Notes under the pieces: model-generated
The model's input: the letters and a program-made list of their open reading frames with translations, nothing else
What the model was told of the DNA's origin: nothing
The model's database searches: none
Made by a program: the position numbers and the translations under genes
In this document: positions 32,481 to 44,987 of the stretch, in pieces
Layout: the number at the start of each line of letters is the position of its first letter
Numbering within the stretch: the stretch's first letter is position 1
Assembly (NCBI RefSeq): GCF_048544455.1
Contig: NC_133538.1
Span: 145,201,922 to 145,265,921 of the forward strand
Origin: Silene latifolia
Taxonomy: Eukaryota > Streptophyta > Magnoliopsida > Caryophyllales > Caryophyllaceae
Length of the DNA stretch: 64,000 bases
Reading direction: 5' to 3'

Positions 32481-33764
32481 TGTAACACTCCCACTTACCA
32501 AGGAGGCTTAACAAGACCTTCCCCAATAAGTAAGGTCGTTACCATCTCGGCTGCCCGAGGTAAGTATATCAAATAAACAATAACAGAACGTTTATTAAAA
32601 GTATCTTTACAGTTATACAACCTAACAAAAGAAAAACAACGTTGAAGCAACTGATAAGGTCTACTAAGCATAAGTGACAGCGGCAACTAGCTAGACAGCG
32701 TTACGACTCGATCTCCTCCATATCCCGCAAGTAACATATCAACCAACACCTACTAAACCAACTGCTCACCATCCCCGAATGGATCAGCACAGTTTTGAAA
32801 ATAATAAACGGGGTAAGCCAATTGTATAATCAAGATAAGAATTTATCATGCAACAATACAATCAATTCAATTGCAATATCAATCTCCAACTCCATTACCA
32901 ACCAATAACTGACTACACACTTAAGTGTGTAGTCCTGCCAGATTACCATCGCAACAGGTAATCCTCACCGCCAGTGGGGGATCGCAGCCGTTCCCACCTA
33001 AGCCCCACTCATCGCAACGAGCGCACCCAAATCATTAATGTGCACATCCCCCTTGTGACGGGAGGCACAAGAGGTGAACATGGGGTTGGAACCATCTCCC
33101 GAACATGGTCGCATCTCAACAATACCAATCTTAATATCAACACAATATCATCTCAACCAATATCAATCCAATGCAACATGTCAATCAATTAATCACATCA
33201 ATCTTAAATTAATTATACAACCGACTAAGTAGGAAAACCCTACCATTTTCTTATTCCATGAAAGTGCGTCCATCATATAAAGCCAAGCAAGACTCCACAT
33301 CGAATCCGACAAGTAACAACTAACCATACCCTATCACTAAGCTATTCAAGATCTATTAAAAGATAACAACTATTCACAAACTCACCTTGAGACGCAGACC
33401 GATGCCGACGACGGCGACAACCCGACTCGATGACTTCAATCATAGCTCGTCTCCCTTCCCGAATTAGTGTTCAAGGCCACCCAAGATGTGTATAATGAGA
33501 TGAGAGGATTGGGAAAGAGAGAGATTAGGTTTAAGAATGATAAAAGGAACCGTTTAAAATGATTTATGTTTAAGTCTCTGCGTTTTATATTAACGTGCTG
33601 TCCGACGAGGTACTCGGTCGAGTACCTCAAATACTCGACCGAGTGGCCTCTGCTAGGTCAAGTATCGGGTTACATTGGCTATCAAGTCTCCCCCGTCTCC
33701 CTTGTTAGGGCTCTCCCTTGGTCAATAATTCAGTCAACGGGTCCATAATAAGGGGAGTATTACA
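32481..33764 (-). repeat. LTR of element D (Tekay-like chromovirus type)
   Basis: It starts TGTAACACTCCC and ends GGGGAGTATTACA as read on the plus strand, that is TGTAATACTCCCC...GGGAGTGTTACA on its own strand. 1284 bp. It shares short blocks with the other iMet-primed LTRs here (a GAGATGGTAAC-like string near the end). Words ACTCGGTCGAGT and ACTCGACCGAGT are at 33608-33648. The lineage call (Tekay/Del) is inferred from LTR ends and PBS only. Confidence 0.75.
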
Positions 33765-34143
33765 GTATTATCGAAACTGACGTGTGTTTGTTGTGTGTAA
33801 CTATCACCTTCTTTAATTCTGGTGGCATGTGATGAACCATATGATATTTCCGATCATATGGGGAGCAATTTGAGTACAGATTTAGATATGGTGATGATCG
33901 GGTTTGGGCCGCGTTATGGATACTTGGAGTCGATTTACATAGTCTTATGGTAGATGACATAGACCTTAGTCGAGTTGTATAATGTATAATTTACATTTGT
34001 TATTCATTTATTCATTATGTAATTTATTAAACAGGTTATTTATATAAAAATGTTGCTTAATTGAAGTTCCGATTCACTGCCTCGAGAAACCGAGATGGTG
34101 ACATCTCCCGATTACCTTGGCCGGGAAAGAAGGGGTTGTTACA
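33765..34143 (+). repeat. 3' fragment of a related LTR, plus strand
   Basis: It contains CATATGATATTTCCGATCATA and CGAGATGGTGACATCTCCCG, and ends GGGGTTGTTACA at 34143. The first string matches LTR G on its own strand (near 55762-55810). The left part is missing. Confidence 0.7.
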
Positions 34144-34265
34144 GTCCCGAGGGGGCCCTCTCTGATGCTTAACTCAGTATGGTATCCTCATATGTATCGC
34201 CGGGATCTTTGGCGTGAGGCTCGATCCTAGTCTCTCTCTTAGATGCTTTAGATAGTCTTACTTCT

Positions 34266-34312
34266 AGAGAGAGAGAGAGAATAGAGTTATTGTTGTTGTT
34301 GTTGTTGTTGTT

Positions 34313-34344
<32 letters not shown>

Positions 34345-34345
34345 G
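34266..34345. repeat. Microsatellites (GA)n and (GTT)n
   Basis: A short GA run (34266-34281) followed by about 18 GTT units with two ATT interruptions (34287-34345). Confidence 0.95.
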
Positions 34346-34421
34346 ATTTATTGACTGATTGTCGTTGTCTTTCCTTATAAGGATCTTTCGTCTCTATATA
34401 AGTGCCTTCTGTTGGATGTGT

Positions 34422-36199
34422 TGGTCGTGATCCCTCGTGAGGGTTTAGTTTTCAGTACTTGTCGTTAGGAGCACCTAGACCAAAACACAATTTATAACTT
34501 CACAAACAACTCTACAATTAGTAAAGAGGTAAGTAAAGGTCGGATCCCAAGGGACGGGAATTGAGATGAGATTGCTATTGCAACTAGTGGTGTCTAAGGG
34601 TGTCACAATTGGGGTTTGAAGTAGAAGATCACTAAACTAAATAGCAATGAAAGTAAACAATCAAGATGAATTAAAAGGGGTGTAAACAATTGATAAAAAG
34701 CACTAGGGTGTCATGGGGTCATAGGGGATTCATGGGAATTGATCATACAAACATATTCTCAAGTTATAAGCAAGCAATTATTGTTGTGATGGATCGAGTT
34801 GGTTTATATCTTACAATCCTAGGAAAGTTTGGGTCCCGGAGCCGAATCGATTAGATTGTACAACACCTACAAGTCGACTTAATCTTCCCTACTCAACAAT
34901 ATGTATGGTCTTATGAGACTCGAGTTGGTTTATGCCTTACAAGTCTCATTGAAAAGATAGGTGATGGGTAAAAAATGCAAAGATTCATAGGCTCCCATTT
35001 CATCAAACATAATATGTGCATAAGTTGAGATTACAACAAGCAAGCAAATAAACTATGAAAGCATATTAATTTAAGCATGAATCATTCCCCATGTTGGTTT
35101 CCCCTAACTACCCATTAACCCTAGCTAAGGAAACTACTCACTCATTATCATGTTGAGCATGCTAGCAAGGTTGTCAATCATACCTACATAGTAAAACATG
35201 ATGAATAAATGAAAGTGATTAACAATAATTAAAAAGGGATTAAGAGAATTATACCTACTAATGATTCCAATAATAAAGCAAAGAATAAAAGAAGTACTTG
35301 ATGCTTGATTGGAAGGTTGTCAATCTCCCAATAATAACCCAAATAATCTTCAATTACCCAAAATAAAGGATGAACAAGAGAGAGATTAAGGAAATAAAAC
35401 TTGTTTTCAAACTTGATTAAATGTTGATTACAAGATTAAAGAGAGATTTGATTGATATTAACTACACTAAAGATTGCTAAGAAGAACATGCTCTTCTAAT
35501 TAGACTAATGGGGTATTTATAGTGGGGATTAGGTACATAAATTAGGGTTTACTAAGGGCTTAAATGACGATTAAGTCCTTGAGGAATCGCCGGTCTCTAG
35601 GGAGACTCCGGTCTCTTTTTCGCCGGTCTTAGAAAAAGATGTGCATCCTTCCTTGAAGCTTGTAGAAGACGAACGTACTGTCTGAGAATCCGGGGCGTCT
35701 TTGCACGGGACGGGCGGATTTGGGAGCTTCTGGACGGGCGTCCAGAGGGGGAAGACGGGCGTCTTGTGGAGGTTTTGCCCGGGCGTCTTGTGGAGGAAGA
35801 CGCTCGGATTGTGGGTGAGGGACGGGCGTCTTCAGGGCAATCCGCACGGATTGTCAAACAGTTTCATTCCTTCTTCTTTTCTTCCTTTTTCTTCATAAAA
35901 TCCTTGAGGATTTCTTCGGGGATGCAAGGATCTTTTCTCATCATTGCCCATCTACTATAGTATGTACAAAGGCCTTCTAATCTTGTCTCTCCTTGATGCT
36001 TGGTCATTGAATTCAATTAATTTAGCCTCATTTTACCATGAAAATGCAAGGTATGCACTCCTTTCCTACCAAGGACACAAAACCTCAAAGAATATGCAAA
36101 ACAAAGAACTAAAGACAATAAATGACCCAAATATACACTAAAAAGCATGGGAACAAGGCTAATTCGGGGACTAAATATGCTCTAATTATGGTCACATCA
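34422..36199 (-). mobile_element. Solo LTR of family B
   Basis: A full-length LTR (1778 bp) in reverse orientation, starting TGGTCG and ending GGTCACATCA on the plus strand. The perfect 5-bp duplication TGTGT is at 34417-34421 and 36200-36204. No internal sequence or second LTR, so it arose by recombination between LTRs of a former full element. The word array is at about 35690-35850. Confidence 0.95.
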
Positions 36200-36204
36200 T
36201 GTGT

Positions 36205-36757
36205 ACCTTACGTTTGACCTGTCGATTGACATGCGGGTCGGGTCTACTAGGCGTGTCCCATCAGTTTCAATGGAGATTCATGGTTTTGTTTTGCTTAGCT
36301 CAAGCCAGTATTATTTTTATGGTGTCGAATGTATATGTATTGTTATAATTAATTTTTATTCATGACAAACTCCGTAATATAAACATGCAGAACACTGTCA
36401 ATGAAGCTAATGTCTTAGAATTTTGCAAAGCAGGCGTCAACTATCTCGCCCTGTTACAAAAATCATGTTTTCATAATTTCTCTATCTCATACTGTTACAC
36501 ACATAACTCCTATGAGACCAAATATACAGTAAGAGGTCAATTTTCGAATATAGATGAAAATCCATTTTCTGAGCACGGAATCTAGAATAACACGGTAATA
36601 TTTTTGGTGACCTAATGGTCTGACCATAAAAACATTTCATTGATGTTATGCTTTGTTTGATAATTACATGTCTTTGTTTCAAATCACTTGCGAAGGTATA
36701 TTCAAATGAACTACCATCGTTGATACGAAAAATTAGCTTTCTTTACAAAGTTCTCCC

Positions 36758-36852
<95 letters not shown>

Positions 36853-37420
36853 GGGGGGGGGGGGGAGGGGGTGGGGGGAAGGATGAATATGTGAACATAG
36901 ACGAAATTAAAAGAGAGAAAAGGAAGAAGGAAGAATGAAGAATGGAAAGAGAGGGTGGTAGAGGGAGAGGGAGATGGAGAGGGTAGTAAAGGGAGAGGGA
37001 GAGGTTAAGTGTGGGAATTGATGAATATATGAACAAAAGCGACTGTGATCTCATTTTATCCCATTATATCTTCTCATCTATTTGAAAAACTAACAATACA
37101 ATCAATATGTACCTACAAGTCTACAACGGAAATAAAAATTCAATGTTAACTTGCGCATGAAACGTCAACAATCAAGATACCCCAATAATTTGGTTTAAAA
37201 CGATCAACCATCAATAGAGTATACGAAATATGTACGAAAGTGATCTTGTTCGCAATCGATTCAAACATCTAAAAAGTATAACGACAAAAGTTTTATTTTG
37301 ATCGCCCCTCAAAATGTATAGAAAACCGAACAAATCAAGATTCCTACCATGTATATAAAACGTAAATGATTAAAATATCTTGAATTACCGCGCAAGGTGC
37401 GCATGGTGCAACCAACTAGT
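36205..37420. other. Intergenic DNA with a long GA microsatellite
   Basis: No gene seen. A run of about 43 AG units spans 36761-36846, followed by a G-rich tract to about 36880 and further GA-rich DNA to about 37010. Confidence 0.7.
36761..36880. repeat. (AG)n microsatellite and poly-G tract
   Basis: An uninterrupted AG repeat of about 86 bases followed by GGAGAGG and a run of more than ten G. Length may vary between assemblies. Confidence 0.95.
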
Positions 37421-37429
37421 TAAATAAAA

Positions 37430-38846
37430 CGGAAATTTCCCATGGTACCCTCGAACTTTGGCAGATTACACATGTAACCCTTCATTTTAAGTTTCTACAT
37501 ATGATACCCCTGTGTTTAACTTTTCTTTCCCAAAATACTCTTAACAGACTTTCCGTCATAACGGCGTTAGTTTACATCTTCTAAACACACTTTAGCCTTC
37601 CTAATCTTCATTTTCTTGTTTTACACCTTTAATTCAAGCCTAATCTCACTCATCCCCTCTACCACAATCACCACCACTACCACCACGCGCGACCCCCACA
37701 GCCAACGCCACCATCCAATCCCATCACCACCACTGATGACGACACCATCCGAGACGGTTGGGTTAGGGGTTGGGGCGGGATTCCAATGAAAATCCCAATT
37801 TCCCCCAATTCATCTCGCCCTCCTTCATCTTCTTCAACTAAAACCACTTCTTGCTCATCCACCACCACCACCGCAACAACCATCGATGTTCAGTCATCGA
37901 AGTTCCATACATTCAACGCCGCGTTATTCGACGTTTTAAACCTGATATTCATTTCAATCTGATTCAAATCTCTACTCAAATTCAAGAACACCTTGATCAT
38001 GAGCATGATCATGGTGATGACGATAATGAATTGGTTGTTGTTGTGAAGGTAAAGCAATAATATAATCTGTGAAACTCAAGGATCGATGTAGCAGAAAGAG
38101 ATCAATTATATTAAGACCTGAATTTGTGATTTTGGAATTTGGGGTTAGATCGGATTAGTGTTTACTCATCTGGGTTGATCTTGAATTTTGAAGAAAGTGG
38201 TTAAGATTGTTAGTTTTAACGGCCCCCCGTACTTGGGTTTTCTTCTCAGGAATATTCTTTTCTTGCCATTCCTTGTCGATTTTTCTTTTGCCATTGCTAG
38301 TTTATTGTCAGCTGCATTGGATTTTGTTCTTACTTGATTATGGCTGATTTCGTTTTAGGATCTTCACCATAGTTGTACTTCATTGGGAAAGCTTAGTTGT
38401 TACATACTTGTTTGTTTACCGAATTAGAATCAAGGCTATGAATATTGAAGTGAGAAAGGCAAGAAGCAATAGGAGGGGGGGGGGGGAGAGAGAGACACGT
38501 CGCCAGCGAGAGGGTGGCAAAGTGGCGTCATCAGTGGTGGTGGTGGGATTGGATGGTGTCGTTGGCTGTGGTGGCTGTGGGGGTCGCGCGTGGTGGTATT
38601 GGTGGTGGTGATAGAGGGGATGAGTGAGAATGTGAGATTAGGCTTGAAGGTGTAAAACAAGAAGATGAAGATTAAGGATGGTAAAGTGTGTTTAGAAGAT
38701 ATAAACTAACGGCGTTATGACGGAAAGTCTGCTAAGGTATTTTGGGAAAGAAAAAGTTAAACACAGGGATACCATATGTAGAAACTTAAAATAAGGGATA
38801 CCATGTGTAATCTGCCAAAGTTCGAGGATATCATGAGAAATTTCCG
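37430..38846. mobile_element. Mutator-like (MULE) transposon with 300-bp inverted repeats
   Basis: The terminal inverted repeats, about 37430-37741 and 38526-38846, begin CGGAAATTTC and mirror each other over most of their length (CTCGAACTTTGGCAGATTACA; CTTTCCGTCATAACGGCGTTAG). The 9-bp duplication TAAATAAAA is at 37421-37429 and 38847-38855. Long repeats with a 9-bp duplication are the hallmark of MULEs. No transposase is inside, so it is non-autonomous. The centre (37742-38525) has a coding-like segment ending at a GTAAAG donor, a candidate captured exon. Confidence 0.9.
37851..38060 (+). other. Possible captured exon inside the MULE
   Basis: A 70-codon ORF with a QRRVIRRFKPDIHFNLIQIS stretch and an acidic His/Asp run (DHEHDHGDDDNE), then VVVVKVKQ. 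Shortly before the stop there is a GTGAAG|GTAAAG donor, so it could be a first exon taken from a host gene (Pack-MULE). I do not recognise the protein. Confidence 0.3.
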
Positions 38847-38855
38847 TAAATAAAA

Positions 38856-39177
38856 TAATCCTAACTCCCAGGTAAAAAGGGTAATCCAAAAGTAAACTAT
38901 GGAACAAAGTTGGGAATGTGGGATCAAACAATAGATGCCTCACAAATTCTTATTATAGACGGGAGATATCCGTTTATAGTTATAGATGAGCCAAATATCC
39001 ACCACAAAGACAAGAAATAAGTTGCATGGTAGAGCAAAAAAATATCACCACTCTAAGCAAATTTAACCCGTCTTTCACTTTACACGGATATATGAGACTA
39101 ATTATCGACTAATTATATATGCCTTGGAAAGCTGGTGGCGTCGTCTAAGAGAGTCGACTCTGACTCAGCAGCTAGTC
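38856..39177. other. Intergenic spacer
   Basis: AT-rich DNA between the two MULEs; nothing recognisable. Confidence 0.4.
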
Positions 39178-39599
39178 TCCTATAGGACCGTCCTATGTTA
39201 TAGGACGGGCCCAATAAGAGATATTAGCCCAAAACTAACCTTTTGATAACAATTACTTCGTAGATTAGGTAGACTATATACACATTGAATACAAAACCGT
39301 ATACACTTTGAATACAAAAGCACTTTTCTTCATTTCTTTTTAGCAATAATCGTGAGAGGGATGGGGAAACAGTTTTCTTCAAAATTTGTGGTTTTCATCA
39401 TCTTCTTGCAGCAAACGACTTATTCAATAATCAAATTTCTAGATCAGAAGCTTATAAAAGGAAGAGTAATCATATTTGTAGAAACAACAATTTGGGGAAA
39501 AAAAATTGATTAATCAATGGCCATGAAGAATGATAAAAGGCAAGTTGGAGTTGAAGTATGTGGCACACAATCCAAAGGGGAAGCTAACAATTATCTTTG

Positions 39600-40950
39600 T
39601 GATCCATGTTGTTTAATTGCTTGATTATTGGTAACATTGAAGTGAAAACACTCTGTTTTAATTTAGAAACTTGACATTATTCTTAGTTTCCTAATTGTAG
39701 GGTGAATCTAGAATCATTAAAGTTGAGAACTTGTATTTTTCTTTACGGTTATTTTTTACTATCAGATCTTAAAACTTAGTTGTTTATGTTGAAAACTTGT
39801 CAATTGTTAATTTTAGTACTTTCTAGTTTTGTGTGAGAAGTTAATGTTTTAGGGTTGAAACTAATGTAATATCTTAAATCAACTTTATAGTAGGTGGAAC
39901 AATTTTATTGTAAAAACTCTAACTTTTACTTTAGAAACTTAATGTTCTTATATTAGTCTCCTAACATAGCTAAGCAATTGGTAGTGTTATGTGCAAAACG
40001 GATATTTTTATGGTCAAAACTAATGTAAATAAATTTACATTGAAAACCTATATTTGTAGTTTAAAAACTCGATGTTACAGCTAACATAAGTTAAGATTGA
40101 CTAATTTTATGTACAAAACTTACCTTTTTTACTTATAAAGTCCATGTCAATTTACATACTATATGGTGAACGCATAAATTTGAGAACATGGCCACTTTTT
40201 TAGACTAGTTTTAAAATTTTGAGTGCTATAAACCTAGAGTTTTACAATTGTAGTGTAAAAACTTCAACTTTTACTTAAGAAACTTAATGTTGTAAAATTG
40301 GCCCCATCTAAGTAATTGATAGTTTTATGTACAAAACTAATGGTTTTAAGTTCTAAACTTAACAATATAATACTCCGTATGTCATTTAGGAATAATTTTA
40401 TTTTGAGAACCTATACTTATACGTTAAAAACATGACCTTTTAGTCATTATCTTAATTTGATATTTGCCAGCTAACATAACTTAAAATTGTCTAGTTTTAT
40501 CTACAAAACTAACTTTTTAAAAGTCTGATGTCCAATTCAAAGTACATGTTTTGATAACCTTAATTATAGGGTGAATACAGAACAATTAAAGTTGAGATCA
40601 TGGCCAATTTTTTAGCCTAGTTTTAAAATATTGAGTGCTATAAATCTAGCACTTCTCATTTTGAGTGTAAAAACTTCAACTTTTACTTGAGTAACTTAAT
40701 GTTGTAATATTGGTCTCCAACTAAGTAATTGATTGTTTTATGTATGGTTTTGTGTTTTAAACTGGTTGATAATTTTACTTTGAGAATCTAGTGTTTTATG
40801 TAAAAAAACATGGTAAGGAACGTAAATTTTGAATTTTCTAGTTTTATGTGAAAAAAGAACCTTTTAGGTATAAAACTCAACGTTATATAGTAAATAAATT
40901 TTTCATTATGGTAAAATACTTTTACTAATAAGACTTAAAAGCACATTTAC
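39600..40950 (+). repeat. Degenerate tandem repeats, 350-410 bp period
   Basis: The string GAAACTTAATGTT with flanking AACTTTTACTT recurs at about 39922, 40272 and 40684, each followed by CTAAGYAATTGRTAGTKTTATG. Units are diverged and AT-rich. They lie within the second MULE. Confidence 0.7.
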
Positions 40951-41237
40951 ATGTTATGCAAGTCTTTATTATAAGCTGTCTTTATTATAAGCTGAATACA
41001 CAACAAATAAAGGTGAGAACTTGTAAGTTTATTTGATTGATTACCGACACCAATAAAACTTGTTTATTACTATTTGTAAACCTCACTATTTTAGTTGAGA
41101 ACATGCAATAAACTGTCACTGCTATTGATAATTACATATTTTATAATGGGTATACATAATTTAGCAATTGGGGATGTTGGTGGATCACTTGAAGGTCTCG
41201 GAACTCAAACATTGGAGGATCATATAAACTTAGGTCC

Positions 41238-41459
41238 ACACTGAACACCACTAAAACAGACACCTCTAAAGCTAATGAAACACTTGAGCCGTCAACTGAT
41301 GAAGAAAGAGTGCCAAAGGTGATAGATCCTACACGATCGACCACAAAGGGAAGAAGCAATAGGATAAAAGGTCACTTTAATCGGAGAAAAGGAAGTTCTA
41401 GTTCAACAACATTACAATTGGAGTTCGGAAGTTTTGCTCCAAATCAACATCTCATTTGA
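41238..41459 (+). pseudogene. FAR1/FHY3-type MULE transposase C-terminus (remnant)
   Basis: An open stretch of 73 codons ending at TGA 41457-41459. It reads VPKVIDPTRSTTKGRSNRIK followed by GHFNRRKG, the 'DP...KGR...R' motif found at the end of FAR1-related MULE transposases. Upstream parts (DDE domain, SWIM finger) are not recognisable, so this is a relic. The call rests on one short motif. Confidence 0.5.
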
Positions 41460-42497
41460 ATAGTTTAAAATTATTTTTGAAAATTGTACTTCATTGAGGA
41501 TGTAGTACGATTTTCTATTATGTGTATTTGTTGACAATTGACGCTTTTTTTTTTTATTTGAACACTAGGCATTTGCACATGTATAGTGGTTAGACTGAAC
41601 TAGATGCTATGTTACTTCATCTTCTTAGTTTATGCAAGGCACCATACATTTTAAGTTGAAAACTGATTTTTTTTTTAGTTTACAAGTTAATTGCTAAAAC
41701 TCCAAGTGTGAAACAATAACACGATTATAAAGATTTATGTAGTTGAGGTGTTAGACTCGCTTGTGATAATCAATTGACGCTGGCTTTATGAATGTTTTTT
41801 GTTGTGTAATTTTACTCCATTATACTACATATGTCAAATACTAGTTAGGAACCTTCATTATTGGAATATTACTATTTTATCTTGTGTGTCCGTATTGCGT
41901 TGCTTTATCTTGTTCGGCTTATCTTTCTTGAACATTTAAACTTCAAAACTCGTATATTTAATACTTTGAACTAGCAGTTTAGTAATAACGTTTTCAATTT
42001 AAAAACACAAGTTTTTAAATGTGATGGCAATGGTAGACAATGCGATGTTAATTGTGATAAAAACACAACTTTTAAGTTAAAAAGAGGTACTTTTATAATT
42101 GAAGAAACTAATACAAGAGTGTTCAAATGAAAACATTAGTGTTCTTGAAAAGAAAAAAAACATTAATAACATAAAACTTACTACAAGACTTAGACATGTG
42201 AAAAATAAATTAGCAGACACGCTTGATCGATATCACATCCTCGCAACCCTTCGTGACTTTTTTGGTGCAGCTACCAAATCTTGTCGCTTACTTTTCTTCT
42301 TTTTCTCAACGTCATTCCTCATATTCTGCTTCCCATGAGTCAATTGAGCGACTTTCTCTAGGATTTTTCCTTTAACATTGTTCATGTCACATATGTAGCA
42401 AGTCGTGCACAAACCGACGCCCGAAATAGACGCCTTTTGAGGGAATACAATCCCCCAAAATTTTATATGGCTATTTGAAAAAGTGTAACAAATGTCA

Positions 42498-42740
42498 TTA
42501 AATTCTTGCGTTATAGGAAAAGAAAATTGAATAGATACATACCTCTTTGAGCGGAGTTAGGTTGCGGCTTCCATCAAATCGCTCCATAAAATACATAAAG
42601 TAAACTCCACAATCATTGTTCTCATTAAGTGTCCACTGAGACCCAACTATCTCGAGAGCATATTCAACAACTTTACCTGCTTTCGGATGGTTGATTGCCT
42701 CGAGAAAAATGTTAAATTCACCATGCTTCAAAATATACAA
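42498..42740 (-). pseudogene. Ulp1-like cysteine protease fragment
   Basis: A short minus-strand ORF containing WTLNENNDCGVYFMYFMERF, which resembles the catalytic Asp-Cys-Gly region of Ulp1/SENP (C48) SUMO proteases. MULE-carried Ulp1-like genes are known in plants. Only one motif is clear; the His and Asp catalytic parts upstream are not identifiable, and frames break on both sides. Confidence 0.5.
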
Positions 42741-42991
42741 TAAGTCAACACTTAATATTTATAAATAACTCAAAGGCTAAAGTTGTATAATAGTTAATCA
42801 AATAGTAAAGTATACCACTGTTTCAACAATATCGTATCAGCTTTTGGGGTCTGAGTAATGAATATTGTCTAAATACTAAACACTCCTAGCAACTATATTT
42901 ATCGTAACAAGGCTGAAATGCTCACCATGGTAGTATGGCAAAAGAATTGTGATAAACGGAACAAAATTATGTAGTTTCATAATTAAATATA

Positions 42992-43200
42992 TTCCCTCAG
43001 TCCCGGTCATTTGTTGTCCTTTTCCTTTTTGGGGTATCTCAGTCATTTGTTGTCCTTTCTATTTTAAGAATGAATTTGATGAGTAATTTGATCATTCACA
43101 TTTAACTTATTCCACTTGTCATCTAGTAATTGGCCCCTTCCCTCATTCCTTGGTCTTTGTGCCAAAACGAAAGGACAACAAATGACCGGGACGGAGGGAG
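42992..43200. mobile_element. Stowaway-like MITE
   Basis: TTCCCTCAGTCCCGGTCATT...AATGACCGGGACGGAGGGAG inverted repeats flanked by TA (42990-42991 and 43201-43202). 209 bp, no ORF. Confidence 0.9.
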
Positions 43201-44987
43201 TACTATATTAAACATCCGTAACATTATAAAACATAACATAATCTCAGTAATCACAATATGCAACATACCATTTCAACTTTCGAATAATTCCACAAGATGT
43301 TGCAATCAAGCCATTCTTGCCATGTCGTATGTAAGCAATGAACAATTTGTGTACCTCCATGTGATTGATGCACTTCAAGTAGTTCTTTCAAACGCAACTG
43401 TTTTGATGTAAAAGTAATCAGTTTGTTGTCCAATAACAATAGAAAGTTTCAATTGCGAGATAATAAGTACAGCACGAAAGTGCTTACCGAGTGAGAGAAC
43501 CCAAAACAAAATGCAATAGGTTGTTGCTTGGACTTCCTTGCAAACCATTACTAGTTTTAAGCTTTAATATATACCTTCTTAATCACTCGACAACCTACAC
43601 TTTTAGTAAAAAACCTTACTAGTTTCATGTACATGCTTGATGCTTCACCTTTTAAATTCAAAACACACATGCACACTTACGTAAATGGTCATACACAGGA
43701 AAAACACACCTAAATAAGCGAGTTTAGTGAATGAAGGAACTTACCATATATCAGTTGACGTTGATGGTGGTATAAGACAATATTGTTGCTTTATCCTATT
43801 GCGAACAACACGGGTAGAATCTTTTCAGCTGATCATTTCATTGTTATCCTTTGTCAAACATTCTTCAAGTTCTTCGTCAGTGTTAGTGTTCTGTGGGTTA
43901 TTAACTGAACTTAACATTGCAATATTTTCTACGCCTAAGAAATCAAAACAATTACGTTACAAATAGAACTTATTGATGAAGCAATACACAACAATCATGA
44001 AACATAATTCTTATAAATGTTCAGACTTCAGACATAATCTGTTTCCTTGAAATCAGAAAACCCCCACATCCCTACAATTTCTGAGCATAACCAAGCTGAA
44101 ACAAATAGAATAGGTACTAACACAATTTAGAAACAAAAAACAGGAAAACTATATACGTTTAGTAATACTGATAGTACCATTAGCACTGGTAATAATAGTT
44201 TTTTTCAGCTGCGGTCTTATGACCCTTGGTTTGGTCAGGAGTCTTACCTTATGTTACTTGGCAAAGCTTCATAGGAAAGGGGCCGGGGAAAGAAATGAAA
44301 TCCTTAACGAGATTACTGGATTCTCCTGCTCTAGATTCTAGACGATGGATGGACAAGCAAGGCGTAAAAGCCCATAAATAGCATATGGAGCGAGCATGAG
44401 TAGTCCTTAAATCTCAACATGACATATAGGATAGCTTCCCCGAGTAGTTCAAGCCAGAATTGCAAAGGACCATATATGTTTAAGACATTCCTATATAGTA
44501 GATTAGTCAAATAGCTGAACTAATTAAGCACCGATTCTCAAACCTTACAGATAATAGTTACTCACATTCGATCATAAAACTGTACACAACATTGATCACA
44601 TATCATCTCTTTAAGCCTTTTTCACAGCAAACATTGACAAAAATAACAGCATCAGTAATCAAATACTGTAATCAAGATATACCGTGCTCGATTAAGTTAT
44701 GAATGTGTCTCACTTTTATGGTATGGGCCAATTACTATTTGTACTTAATGGATATGGTATTTGAAGAAGTCGCTACCAACTAGTAAAAATTTTCAGTCAG
44801 CTCTTGTGAACCCGTAACTGATTCCCGCTACCAACTATTTGTAGTTAATGGAATAATGGGTAATGCTCAATTTTGGAGTTAATCGGAAAGCCGGAATCAA
44901 TCAATTGAAATAATTGTGGGACATTAAAATTGATGTGTAAATAGGATTAAACTTCAAGCATAACAATCAAATTGTTCCAAATAAACC
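43201..44987. other. Interior of the second MULE, no clear gene
   Basis: AT-rich. Minus-strand ORF scraps (43251-43439; 44988-45248) could be decayed exons of the Ulp1-like gene, but I see no reliable motif. Confidence 0.35.

Noticed and set aside
32481..34143. Reading 32481-34143 as one LTR element
   Set aside because: The two parts are in opposite orientation with a clear LTR terminus at 33764, so they are separate insertions.
36743..37054. Open frames through the GA microsatellite on both strands
   Set aside because: They encode only Arg-Glu or Ser-Leu dipeptide runs made by the repeat; no gene.
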